From positions 96,611 to 160,610 of the forward strand of contig JAOAPI010000026.1 in assembly GCA_025462865.1 (NCBI GenBank): a DNA stretch of 64,000 nucleotides, in the 5' to 3' direction. Positions 37,434 to 45,699 of this stretch are shown here, piece after piece. Each line of letters begins with the position of its first letter. Position 1 is the first letter of the stretch. The notes under the pieces are model-generated. The model was not told the DNA's origin. It saw nothing but the letters and a program-made list of their open reading frames with translations, and searched no databases. The DNA comes from Candidatus Sulfotelmatobacter sp. (GTDB lineage Bacteria > Acidobacteriota > Terriglobia > Terriglobales > Acidobacteriaceae). A program made the position numbers and the translations under genes.

Positions 37434-37754
37434 AGGCAGTCACTCGGTTTCGCGTTCCCGAGAACGTCAAAACCGCTGATTTACTTAATGCGTAATTATA
37501 CCGATGGCTGGGAACAACCGCTGTTGCTGTCGGAGAGTCTGCCATGTTTATAGACTCCTTCTACCTTCATTCTGGGAATAGACCGTCGGTTTGCCGCTTG
37601 AAACACTCGAAACCGCAAGTTTTCCTCAACATCCACCGGAACCTTGTGACATCCATCACATCCCGCGCTGCTATCGGTCGCGTAATGTGCGTATATTCCG
37701 GATCAGGGTCTTGGTGTGCCGACTTGCGGCATGAAGATGTCTCGCCCGGAGCAC
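37434..37754. other. Divergent intergenic region between PAS kinase and ComM-like gene
   Basis: A 321-bp spacer serving two divergent genes. It contains the CRP-type palindrome described separately and a possible -10 TATATT at 37692-37697. Nothing else was recognised. Confidence 0.6.
37645..37660. promoter_or_regulatory. CRP/FNR-family binding-site match
   Basis: TGTGA-CATCCA-TCACA matches the perfect-half-site consensus TGTGA-N6-TCACA of CRP-type regulators. It is centred about 100 bp upstream of the predicted ComM-like start and about 42 bp upstream of a TATATT hexamer, so activation of that gene is plausible. No CRP homologue is in the window. Confidence 0.5.
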
Positions 37755-39302
37755 ATGCTCTACAAGACCCTAAGCGCCGCAGTCTATGGCATTGACGCCA
37801 ACATCATTCAGGTGGAAGTAGACTGTTCGGGCATCAAGACCGATCAGGACCACTTTCATACGGTGGGCTTGCCCGACGCCGCTGTTCGCGAAAGCCGCGA
37901 CCGGGTGCGCGCCGCTCTGAAGAATTGCGGCTACGACATTCCGCCCACGCACATCACCATCAACCTCGCGCCGGCGGATATTAAGAAAGAGGGCTCGGGA
38001 TTCGACCTTCCAATGGCCCTCGGAATTGTCGGGGCTTACGGCGGCCTCACCAAGAAAGAAATTTCCGATTGCCTTTTTGTAGGAGAGTTGTCGCTCGATG
38101 GCGGAGTGCGTGGCATTCGCGGAACATTGCCCATCGCTCTCGAAGCGCGCACCCGGAAAATTGCGCGACTGGTCGTTCCCGAGGCCAACGCCCGTGAGGC
38201 CGCCATGGTCGGCGGAGTGGATGTTTACCCCGTGCGTTCGCTTCTGGACGTGATCCACTTCGTGAACTCGGGTAACGGAATCCTCCCGCTGAAAGCGGAT
38301 GGCGACGCACTGCTGCGCGAATCGCAGGACTTCCTGGTGGATTTCAAAGATGTCCGCGGCCAGCAAACCGCTAAGCGTGCCATCGAGGTCGCCTGCGCTG
38401 GCGGCCACAACATCCTGATGATCGGCCCGCCCGGCTCCGGCAAGACCATGCTGGCGAAACGCATGCCGACCATCCTGCCCCCCTTGACTTTCGAAGAAGC
38501 ACTTGAGACGACCAAGATTCATAGTGTCGCCGGTGTGCTCGATCCGGGCAGCGGCCTCGTGGGCACGAGACCCTATCGCTCGCCTCATCACACTATCTCC
38601 GATGCAGGGTTGATTGGTGGAGGCGTCATTCCGCGTCCCGGAGAAGTTTCCCTCTCTCACAATGGCCTGCTGTTTCTCGACGAGTTGCCGGAGTTCCCCC
38701 GCAACGTTCTCGAAGTATTGCGCCAGCCGCTCGAAGATGGCTCAGTCACCATCGCCCGTGCCGCCATGGCCCTTACTTTCCCCGCTCGCTTTATGCTGGC
38801 GGCGGCCATGAATCCGTGTCCCTGCGGATTCCGCAATGACCGTACCCGCGAGTGTCAATGCACCACCCCAATGATCCAGCGCTACATCTCGAAAATCTCC
38901 GGCCCGCTGATGGATCGCATCGATATTCACATCGACGTTCCCGCCGTGAATTACAAAGAGATGCGTTCCACCAACGAACCGGAGGACTCCACGAAGATCC
39001 GCGACCGAGTCATTCGCACCCGGCAGATACAACTCGAACGTTTTGCCTCGTCGCGCCAAAAACTTTATTGCAATGCGCAGATGTCATCGCGCCACATTCG
39101 GGCCTTTTGTGAACTCTCCGCTGATTGTGAGCGTCTGCTTGAGCGTGCTATGACGCAGCAGGGTCTCAGCGCTCGGGCGCACGACCGCATCCTCAAAGTG
39201 GCGCGCACTGTTGCCGATATGGAACAGACAACGGCCATCGAACCCAAGCACATCGCCGAAGCCATCCAGTATCGGTCTCTCGACCGCACTTATTGGACGT
39301 AG
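37755..39302 (+). CDS. YifB/ComM-family Mg-chelatase-like AAA ATPase
   Basis: A 515-residue protein with an N-terminal Lon-protease-like S5 fold ([33 protein letters not shown]), the AAA+ core (Walker [22 protein letters not shown]) and the C-terminal Mg-chelatase lid ([18 protein letters not shown]). ComM is a branch-migration helicase used in natural transformation. The ATG at 37755 gives the usual start [15 protein letters not shown]; ATGs at 37734 and 37740 are alternatives. A CRP-like site lies upstream. Confidence 0.93.
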   Translation: MLYKTLSAAVYGIDANIIQVEVDCSGIKTDQDHFHTVGLPDAAVRESRDRVRAALKNCGYDIPPTHITINLAPADIKKEGSGFDLPMALGIVGAYGGLTKKEISDCLFVGELSLDGGVRGIRGTLPIALEARTRKIARLVVPEANAREAAMVGGVDVYPVRSLLDVIHFVNSGNGILPLKADGDALLRESQDFLVDFKDVRGQQTAKRAIEVACAGGHNILMIGPPGSGKTMLAKRMPTILPPLTFEEALETTKIHSVAGVLDPGSGLVGTRPYRSPHHTISDAGLIGGGVIPRPGEVSLSHNGLLFLDELPEFPRNVLEVLRQPLEDGSVTIARAAMALTFPARFMLAAAMNPCPCGFRNDRTRECQCTTPMIQRYISKISGPLMDRIDIHIDVPAVNYKEMRSTNEPEDSTKIRDRVIRTRQIQLERFASSRQKLYCNAQMSSRHIRAFCELSADCERLLERAMTQQGLSARAHDRILKVARTVADMEQTTAIEPKHIAEAIQYRSLDRTYWT

Positions 39303-39363
39303 AGCGTGCTGCCGCACATTTCGGTAATCGCGGGCCATCGAGGCACGAAAGAAACACTGTCCA

Positions 39364-39398
39364 ATAAAAAAGAAGCCAGGGATTGCTCCCTGGCTTCT
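39364..39398 (-). terminator. Strong Rho-independent terminator
   Basis: AGAAGCCAGGGA and TCCCTGGCTTCT form a perfect 12-bp stem with a TTGC loop. On the minus strand it is followed by TTTTTT, so it ends the secreted paralogue encoded at 39420-40184. It may also stop plus-strand transcripts from the ComM-like gene. Confidence 0.9.
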
Positions 39399-39419
39399 AC
39401 AAAACTGCGACTGTATCAG

Positions 39420-40184
39420 TTAGTAGTTGACCGTCCCCATCAAACCATACGAGAGGCCGCTGCACTGTTGCAGATCCAAACCCAGCGACGAATCACACCA
39501 GTTTGCGTAAGTGAACCCGAAGTATGCCGAGTTCAAATACATCTGGAAGCTGGTTTCCCGTCCGCCATTTACGTTGTTGACTCTGTGAATGGCGTTGGAA
39601 ACGAAGAAGCGTCCAGCACTGCAGCTTCCGTCTTGCGCGCCGTTCGTGCAGGCAGGTGTCATGTTGAACCAGTACCCACCCGGTCCAAGCACCAGCGGCG
39701 TACTCAAATTAATTGCCAGCGAGTACTCGTTCAGTCCCAGGAAATTGCGACCGGTCGAGGCCACTGTAATGTTGCCGCTTCCAGATGCAATGCTGGTGCC
39801 GCCGTTGCCATCCGTAACTCCGGTTCTGACGTCATACGTGGCCGTCAGAGGATTGAAGTTCGCGTCGGCCTGGACATTAAACAAGATTCCAGTCACGGTG
39901 ACACTGTTCGAGGACTGTACATTGAAATTGCCGTAGGTGCTGCTGCCGGGGATGAGAACTGTGTTCTCATCCGACAAGCCGGCTGCATTTAGGCTGGAGA
40001 GTTCAAGGTCGCCGCCATAGAACAAGCACGGTGCGCAAAGCGCCGGCGGAATGCCCGCAGGCGCCGGCTTCATTCCCTCGTTAGCATTGCCCGCCAGATG
40101 TTGCGATGCCTTCGGCTTCTGGGCCGCGGCCGCGGAAAGAGTAAGCGTTACCACTAAAGCTGCTGCGAAAAGCGTCGTTTTCAC
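39420..40184 (-). CDS. Secreted cysteine-containing protein, paralogue 1
   Basis: A 254-residue secreted protein of unrecognised family. The GTG start at 40184 has CAGGAGG upstream and begins a signal peptide VKTTLFAAALVVTLTLSAAAA. The mature part opens with LCAPCLFYGGD, has GRNFLGLNEYSL in the centre, three to four further cysteines, and ends with YANWCDSS and SYGLMGTVNY. It is a beta-rich repeat-free protein. Its tandem neighbour at 40292-41059 is clearly homologous over the full length. It ends at a strong terminator. Surface or extracellular role inferred only from the signal peptide. Confidence 0.8.
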   Translation of the reverse strand: MKTTLFAAALVVTLTLSAAAAQKPKASQHLAGNANEGMKPAPAGIPPALCAPCLFYGGDLELSSLNAAGLSDENTVLIPGSSTYGNFNVQSSNSVTVTGILFNVQADANFNPLTATYDVRTGVTDGNGGTSIASGSGNITVASTGRNFLGLNEYSLAINLSTPLVLGPGGYWFNMTPACTNGAQDGSCSAGRFFVSNAIHRVNNVNGGRETSFQMYLNSAYFGFTYANWCDSSLGLDLQQCSGLSYGLMGTVNY

Positions 40185-40291
40185 TCGATTCCTCCTGTTC
40201 GATTTTTTCGCCATCTTATTCAGGATCGCCGGTTCTGCGATTTGCGCTGGACCGTTCTTTGCGATCTTCAGGGCACATCTGAATCAGCTTG

Positions 40292-41059
40292 CTATTCCGT
40301 TCCACGCAGGCCAAACGACATGCCGGCGCATTGAATCGAGTTGAACCCCGCTACGGACGCGTCGCACCAGTTCGCGAAGTCGAATCCGAAGAACGAGGAG
40401 TTCAAATACATCTGGTGAACAGGCTGCCAGGTGCCGTTGATTTGGTTGGCAAGGTTCGAGTTGGAAACAAATTGCCGGAAGACATTGCAGCTACCATCCA
40501 GTGTGTTGAGGCACTGCGGTTCAACGTTAAACCAATAGGTTCCCGGGGTAAGCGTTACCGTCGGAAATGAAACTTCAACGCTGTACTCATTCAGGCCCAG
40601 AAAGTTTCGTCCCGTTGCCTGCACAATTGCGTTGCCGCTGCCGGAAGCGAGACTCGTCCCGCCGTTGTTTTCTGAAACTCCGGTCCGAATGTCATAGGTT
40701 GCGGTTAGTGGATCGAAAGCAGCGTCGGCCTGGATGTTGAAGACGATGCCGTAAACGTGGCCGGTTACCCCGGCAGGAATCGTCACCGCGCCATAAGTGT
40801 AACCACCGCCCACAATCAGAAGCGTGTTCTCGTCTGACATGCCGGCAGCATTCGGGTTAGAGGTGCTGATGTCACCGCCGTAGAACAGGCACGGTCTGCA
40901 CAAAGGGGGCGGAGTCGATGGAAAACCATTGGCTTGGGGAAGTTGTGCTGACGAATCGCCTGCACGATGAATCGATGGGGCGGGCTTCTGGGAGTTGGCT
41001 GCAACCGCTGAGAGGCTGAGCGCTGCCACTAACGCGAATGCGAAAAGCGTTGTTTTCAC
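40292..41059 (-). CDS. Secreted cysteine-containing protein, paralogue 2
   Basis: A 255-residue homologue of the next gene downstream. The GTG start at 41059 with GAGGAGG upstream and the signal peptide VKTTLFAFALVAALSLSAVAA mirror paralogue 1. Shared elements: LCRPCLFYGGD, LTATYDIRTGVSENNGGTS, GRNFLGLNEYSVEV and FANWCDASV. Cysteine positions are conserved, suggesting the same disulfide pattern. The 107-bp gap to paralogue 1 has no terminator that I see, so they may be co-transcribed. Function unknown. Confidence 0.8.
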   Translation of the reverse strand: MKTTLFAFALVAALSLSAVAANSQKPAPSIHRAGDSSAQLPQANGFPSTPPPLCRPCLFYGGDISTSNPNAAGMSDENTLLIVGGGYTYGAVTIPAGVTGHVYGIVFNIQADAAFDPLTATYDIRTGVSENNGGTSLASGSGNAIVQATGRNFLGLNEYSVEVSFPTVTLTPGTYWFNVEPQCLNTLDGSCNVFRQFVSNSNLANQINGTWQPVHQMYLNSSFFGFDFANWCDASVAGFNSIQCAGMSFGLRGTE

Positions 41060-41601
41060 TATATTCCTCCTCTGGGTTTTTCTTTGCCGAGACAAGAAAC
41101 CGATTTTGCGAAGCGCAAAATGGCTCGCCGAGTCTATGCCGGTGACCAAAGTAATACAATGGAGAATAAAGTACCTACGCTGTGGAAACTCTGCGCTGCG
41201 CAGCCGTTTTGGCGTGACAACGTTGCAAGATCCTGCGCACTCTGCTGCAATGCAGATCGACAGCATGAACTTTTATCGTCTCGAGTGTCGACTGCGATGT
41301 TCGACAGCAATCCCCAATCTACTTCATTGACCCTTCTGTTACAACATGTTATAAATGCCCGTTTTGCACTTGTTCGTTCGGAATGACCACGTACTTTCTC
41401 CGGACGCCGCGAGTGCAAAATCCGACGCGGCCAAGCTCCAAACACTCCGTAATAGGTTTTGCGGTGGAAGCGTGTTCGGAATTCCGGAGACTGAGGTTCC
41501 CGTAAGCCGTGCTGGGCGTGCTCGAACGGGAATTCTTCACCGGAAGGCTGTGCCTAAACACGTTTGTATATTCCTAAAACCGATTCATTGGAGGACTCAT
41601 T
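41060..41601. other. Intergenic region with hppA promoter and long leader
   Basis: A 542-bp divergent spacer without a credible gene. The part after the hppA promoter forms a 5' leader of about 240 nt containing inverted arms (TTTTGCACT at about 41362 and AGTGCAAAA at about 41409) and GGAATTCC. I do not recognise a known riboswitch in it. Confidence 0.6.
41327..41355 (+). promoter_or_regulatory. Sigma70-type promoter ahead of hppA
   Basis: TTGACC (41327-41332), a 17-bp spacer and TATAAA (41350-41355) give a near-consensus promoter. It is on the same strand as hppA and about 245 bp from its ATG. Confidence 0.65.
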
Positions 41602-44085
41602 ATGCGCACCTGGCTCGCCACTGCTGCGTTCCAAGGACGCCGTGTGGTATCTGGTTTCCTGAATAAAACTTTCGCCGTGGCCACGCTGCTTACCGTCGGC
41701 GCCGCCACAGCTCTCGCTCAACCCGCTCCTGAAGCTGGCGGCGAAGCCGCTCTCAAGCTTCCTGATCTTTCCCAAGTCAGTTTCTTCAATGGAGGCATCG
41801 ACGGTCATCGCCTACTGATGATCGGCATTCTGTTCTGCATCTTCGGGCTCGGCTTCGGCATGGTCATCTTTATGCGCCTTAAGAACCTGCCCGTGCACCG
41901 CTCCATGCGCGAAATCTCGGAGCTTATTTACGAGACCTGCAAAACCTATTTGGTTACGCAGGGCCGGTTCATCCTTCTCTTATGGGCCTTTATCGCTGTA
42001 ATCATCCTGCTCTACTTCGGCGTGCTCGAACATATGGAAGCAATGCGCGTCGCCATCATTCTCGCCTTTAGTCTGGTCGGAATAGCGGGCAGCTACGGCG
42101 TCGCCTGGTTCGGGATTCGCGTAAACACCTTCGCCAACTCGCGTACCGCATTCGCGTCCTTGCCTGGCAAGCCATTCCCGGTCTACCAGATTCCGCTCGA
42201 GGCCGGTATGAGCATCGGGATGATGCTGATCAGCGTTGAACTACTGATCATGTTGATCATTCTTCTGTTCATCCCGGGTGACTACGCTGGCCCCTGTTTC
42301 ATCGGATTCGCCATCGGCGAGTCTCTCGGAGCGGCTGCCCTTCGTATTGCCGGCGGAATTTTCACCAAGATCGCCGACATCGGCTCCGATCTCATGAAAA
42401 TCGTCTTCAAGATTAAAGAGGACGATGCCCGCAACCCCGGCGTCATCGCCGATTGCACTGGCGACAACGCCGGCGATTCCGTCGGCCCGTCCGCCGATGG
42501 TTTCGAAACCTACGGCGTTACCGGAGTCGCCCTCATCACCTTCATTCTTCTCGGCGTGAAGAATCCGACAGTGCAAGTGCAGTTACTTGTCTGGATCTTT
42601 GTCATGCGCGTCATGATGCTGGTGGCCAGCGCAGTTTCCTACTTTCTGAACGCAGCCATTGCCAAAGCCCGCTTCGGCAACGCCGATGAAATGAATTTCG
42701 AAACGCCGCTGACCTCGCTGGTATGGCTTACCTCAATCGTCTCTATCGGTCTGACCTTCCTCGTCTCTTACTTCATCATTCCTGAGCTTGGCGGAGACGT
42801 CTCTCAGTGGTGGAAGCTGGCCGTAATTATTTCCTGCGGAACGCTCGCCGGAGCCCTCATTCCTGAGTTAGTGAAATCCTTCACCTCAACCGAATCGCGC
42901 CACGTAAGAGAAGTGGTGACGTCGGCGCAAGAAGGCGGCGCCTCACTCGGCATTCTTAGTGGCTTCGTCGCGGGAAATTTCTCGGGATACTACCTCGGCC
43001 TGTCGATGGTACTGCTGATGTCGATCGCCTACTACTTCAGCACCATGGGATTGGCGGCGGCCGCAACCATGCTGGCTCCCGCAGTTTTCGCCTTCGGCCT
43101 TGTCGCCTTTGGATTCCTGGGTATGGGTCCAGTTACGATCGCGGTAGACTCCTACGGCCCGGTAACGGATAACGCTCAATCCGTGTATGAACTTTCTCTG
43201 ATCGAGCAGGTTCCAAACGTCGTAAGCGAAATCAAAAAAGACTTCAACATGTCGGTGAATTTCGAGCGTGCTAAACATCTGCTCGAAGCCAACGACGGCG
43301 CAGGCAACACGTTCAAAGCCACAGCGAAACCTGTCCTGATCGGAACTGCCGTAGTCGGAGCCACTACGATGATTTTCTCAATCATCATGGCCCTCACCAG
43401 TGGCCTCACAGAACACGTGGAGAAGCTCTCGCTGCTGCACGCTCCATTTTTCCTCGGCCTGATTACCGGCGGCGCCATGATTTACTGGTTCACCGGCGCA
43501 TCCACGCAAGCCGTCACCACCGGCGCCTACCGCGCAGTCGAATACATTAAGGCCAACATCAAACTGGAAGGCGTTGAGAAAGCTTCCGTCGCCGACAGCA
43601 AGGCAGTGGTCGCCATCTGCACAAAATATGCGCAGAAGGGAATGTTGAATATCTTCATCGCAGTATTTTTCGGAACGCTCGCCTTCGCCTTCGTCGAACC
43701 GTTCTTCTTCGTTGGCTATCTCATTTCGATTGCGATCTTCGGTCTGTATCAGGCAATCTTCATGGCCAACGCCGGCGCCGCATGGGACAACGCCAAGAAG
43801 ATCGTTGAAGTCGAAATGAAACAAAAGGGAACTCCGCTGCACGATGCCACCGTTATCGGTGACACCGTCGGCGACCCGTTCAAGGACACTTCGTCCGTCG
43901 CCCTGAATCCGGTCATCAAGTTCACCACGCTATTTGGACTATTGGCCGTGGAGCTGGCAGTGACTCTTACTCGCGACCAGGGCTCAACCATCACGAACGT
44001 CCTGGCGCTGGCGTTCTTCTTTGTCTCCTTCTTCTTCGTATACCGTTCCTTCTACGGCATGCGAATCAGGAGCGACAAACCCTAA
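41602..44085 (+). CDS. hppA: Membrane-bound proton-translocating pyrophosphatase
   Basis: Integral-membrane ion pump of 827 residues using PPi hydrolysis, with about 16 helices. Substrate-site motifs are present: DCTGDNAGDSVG (Asp about 284), KEDDARNPGVIAD, and GDTVGDPFKDTSSVALN. The position that separates K+-dependent from independent enzymes reads GNTFKA (Lys572), the K+-independent type. The N-terminus has an extra ~40-residue hydrophobic extension with a cleavable-looking site (AATALAQ), unusual for the family. GGAGG seven bases before the ATG supports the start. A terminator follows at 44155. Confidence 0.93.
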   Translation: MRTWLATAAFQGRRVVSGFLNKTFAVATLLTVGAATALAQPAPEAGGEAALKLPDLSQVSFFNGGIDGHRLLMIGILFCIFGLGFGMVIFMRLKNLPVHRSMREISELIYETCKTYLVTQGRFILLLWAFIAVIILLYFGVLEHMEAMRVAIILAFSLVGIAGSYGVAWFGIRVNTFANSRTAFASLPGKPFPVYQIPLEAGMSIGMMLISVELLIMLIILLFIPGDYAGPCFIGFAIGESLGAAALRIAGGIFTKIADIGSDLMKIVFKIKEDDARNPGVIADCTGDNAGDSVGPSADGFETYGVTGVALITFILLGVKNPTVQVQLLVWIFVMRVMMLVASAVSYFLNAAIAKARFGNADEMNFETPLTSLVWLTSIVSIGLTFLVSYFIIPELGGDVSQWWKLAVIISCGTLAGALIPELVKSFTSTESRHVREVVTSAQEGGASLGILSGFVAGNFSGYYLGLSMVLLMSIAYYFSTMGLAAAATMLAPAVFAFGLVAFGFLGMGPVTIAVDSYGPVTDNAQSVYELSLIEQVPNVVSEIKKDFNMSVNFERAKHLLEANDGAGNTFKATAKPVLIGTAVVGATTMIFSIIMALTSGLTEHVEKLSLLHAPFFLGLITGGAMIYWFTGASTQAVTTGAYRAVEYIKANIKLEGVEKASVADSKAVVAICTKYAQKGMLNIFIAVFFGTLAFAFVEPFFFVGYLISIAIFGLYQAIFMANAGAAWDNAKKIVEVEMKQKGTPLHDATVIGDTVGDPFKDTSSVALNPVIKFTTLFGLLAVELAVTLTRDQGSTITNVLALAFFFVSFFFVYRSFYGMRIRSDKP

Positions 44086-44154
44086 GATGTCGTCGTTGGT
44101 CTATTGTTAGATCGCGGCTGTCAGCGCGCATAAAGTCGTCTTTCCAGCAATCAG

Positions 44155-44190
44155 AACGGCATCCGTGAATTCCGGATGCCGTTAACTTTT
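44155..44190 (+). terminator. Rho-independent terminator of hppA
   Basis: AACGGCATCCG and CGGATGCCGTT make an 11-bp perfect stem with a TGAATTC loop, followed by AACTTTT. It is 70 bp after the hppA stop. Confidence 0.85.
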
Positions 44191-44261
44191 CGAAGTGTCC
44201 GGTCTCGGATGACAGCCTTTCGCAAGTCTTTACGTCTCGACCGCTGATAAACTGCTCTAGC

Positions 44262-45566
44262 GTGACCTCAACTCGAAAATCAGATCAAAAAATCCACTCT
44301 CCAGTATTCCTGGCGGACATCGGCCAGCTTCTCACTCTCAGGTCTCTCCTGGGTAAGCCAGGCCCGCGCCGTGGCCCGGATCTCAAAAATCTCGGCATCA
44401 TCGAAAATGCAGCCGTCCTGTGCCTCGCCGGGAAAATCGTTTCCGTCGGCACGACCAAAGACGCCCTCCGCGACCCCTGGCTCAAAAAAAATAGGAAGAA
44501 AGTCATCGAGATCGACTGCGCTGGCAAAGTCGTTGTTCCTGGTTTTGTCGACTCTCATACTCATCCTGTTTTTGTAAGTCCGAGGCTTGTCGATTTCGAA
44601 AAGCGAATCGAGGGCGCCTCCTATGAAGAGATCGCCAAAGCGGGGGGCGGCATCCGTTCGAGCGTGGAAGGCGTCCGCAAAACAGGGAAGCGGGTTCTAG
44701 CGGATAAAGTTCTTACTGCGCTATGTGAGATGGCCGCGTGCGGCACAACTACGATGGAAGCCAAGTCAGGCTATGGATTGACAGTCGAATCCGAATTGAA
44801 GTCGCTGGAAGCAATCCGGGAAGCTGCTTCCCGCTGGCCGGGAACGGTAGTTGCCACTCTGTTGGGAGCGCACGTTGTCCCTAAAGAGTTTCAGGGCCGC
44901 TCACAAAACTATGTTGAGACCGTCTGTATAGAGATGATTCCTCAGGCGGCGAGGCGGAAGCTTGCCCAGTTCGTGGATGTTTTCTGCGACAAAGGAGCAT
45001 TCACCGCAGCAGAAACAGAGCAGATTTTTGCGGCCGCTCAGGAGTACGGTTTAGGCGTGCGAGCGCATATGTGCCAGCTCTCCGAGACCATTTTGCGGCC
45101 ATTCTTCCGCTTCAATCCGGCATCTTTTGATCATATGGATCATGTGAACGATGACGACATCTTACACTTGTCCAAACATGACACCATCGCCACACTGGTG
45201 CCGGGGGCGAATTATTTTTTGGGGATGAAGGATTACCCGCAGGCTCGAAAGCTGATTGATGCGGGCGTGCCCGTGGCTCTGGCCACGGATTACAACCCTG
45301 GCACTTCGCCGACATTGAGTATGCCGATGGCAATGTCGCTGGTATGCACGCAAATGAAGATGTCCCCGGCGGAAGCCATTACCTCCTCTACTATTAACGG
45401 AGCTTGGGCTCTGCGAGTCGCGAATAGCAAGGGTAGCATTGAGCCTGGCAAAGATGCTGATCTAGCCGTATTCGCGGTCGAAGATTACCGCGAAATTCCT
45501 TACTGGTTTGGAGCCAACCGGTGCGCGGTGACAATAGCGAACGGCACGGTTACGCACTCTGGTTGA
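44262..45566 (+). CDS. hutI: Imidazolonepropionase
   Basis: Amidohydrolase, 434 residues, converting imidazolone-5-propionate to N-formimino-L-glutamate in histidine breakdown. The zinc-binding DSHTHPVF, the substrate region EAKSGYGLTVESELKSL, HVVPKEFQGR and the late ATDYNPGTSPT and GKDADLAVF segments identify it. The start is GTG at 44262 without an obvious ribosome-binding site; the first 20 residues are poorly conserved-looking. hutH and hutU are not nearby, so the pathway genes are dispersed. Confidence 0.93.
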   Translation: MTSTRKSDQKIHSPVFLADIGQLLTLRSLLGKPGPRRGPDLKNLGIIENAAVLCLAGKIVSVGTTKDALRDPWLKKNRKKVIEIDCAGKVVVPGFVDSHTHPVFVSPRLVDFEKRIEGASYEEIAKAGGGIRSSVEGVRKTGKRVLADKVLTALCEMAACGTTTMEAKSGYGLTVESELKSLEAIREAASRWPGTVVATLLGAHVVPKEFQGRSQNYVETVCIEMIPQAARRKLAQFVDVFCDKGAFTAAETEQIFAAAQEYGLGVRAHMCQLSETILRPFFRFNPASFDHMDHVNDDDILHLSKHDTIATLVPGANYFLGMKDYPQARKLIDAGVPVALATDYNPGTSPTLSMPMAMSLVCTQMKMSPAEAITSSTINGAWALRVANSKGSIEPGKDADLAVFAVEDYREIPYWFGANRCAVTIANGTVTHSG

Positions 45567-45699
45567 ACTTCAGTCAGCAATTTTTCGTTAGAGTGTGAAG
45601 GATAGCTGCGATTTTGTTGATAATGCGGCGAAAGCTGCGGCCGAAAATAAAAGTGCTTTTGTGACGAAGCGAATCTGTTGATTCCTCCGAGGAAACCTA

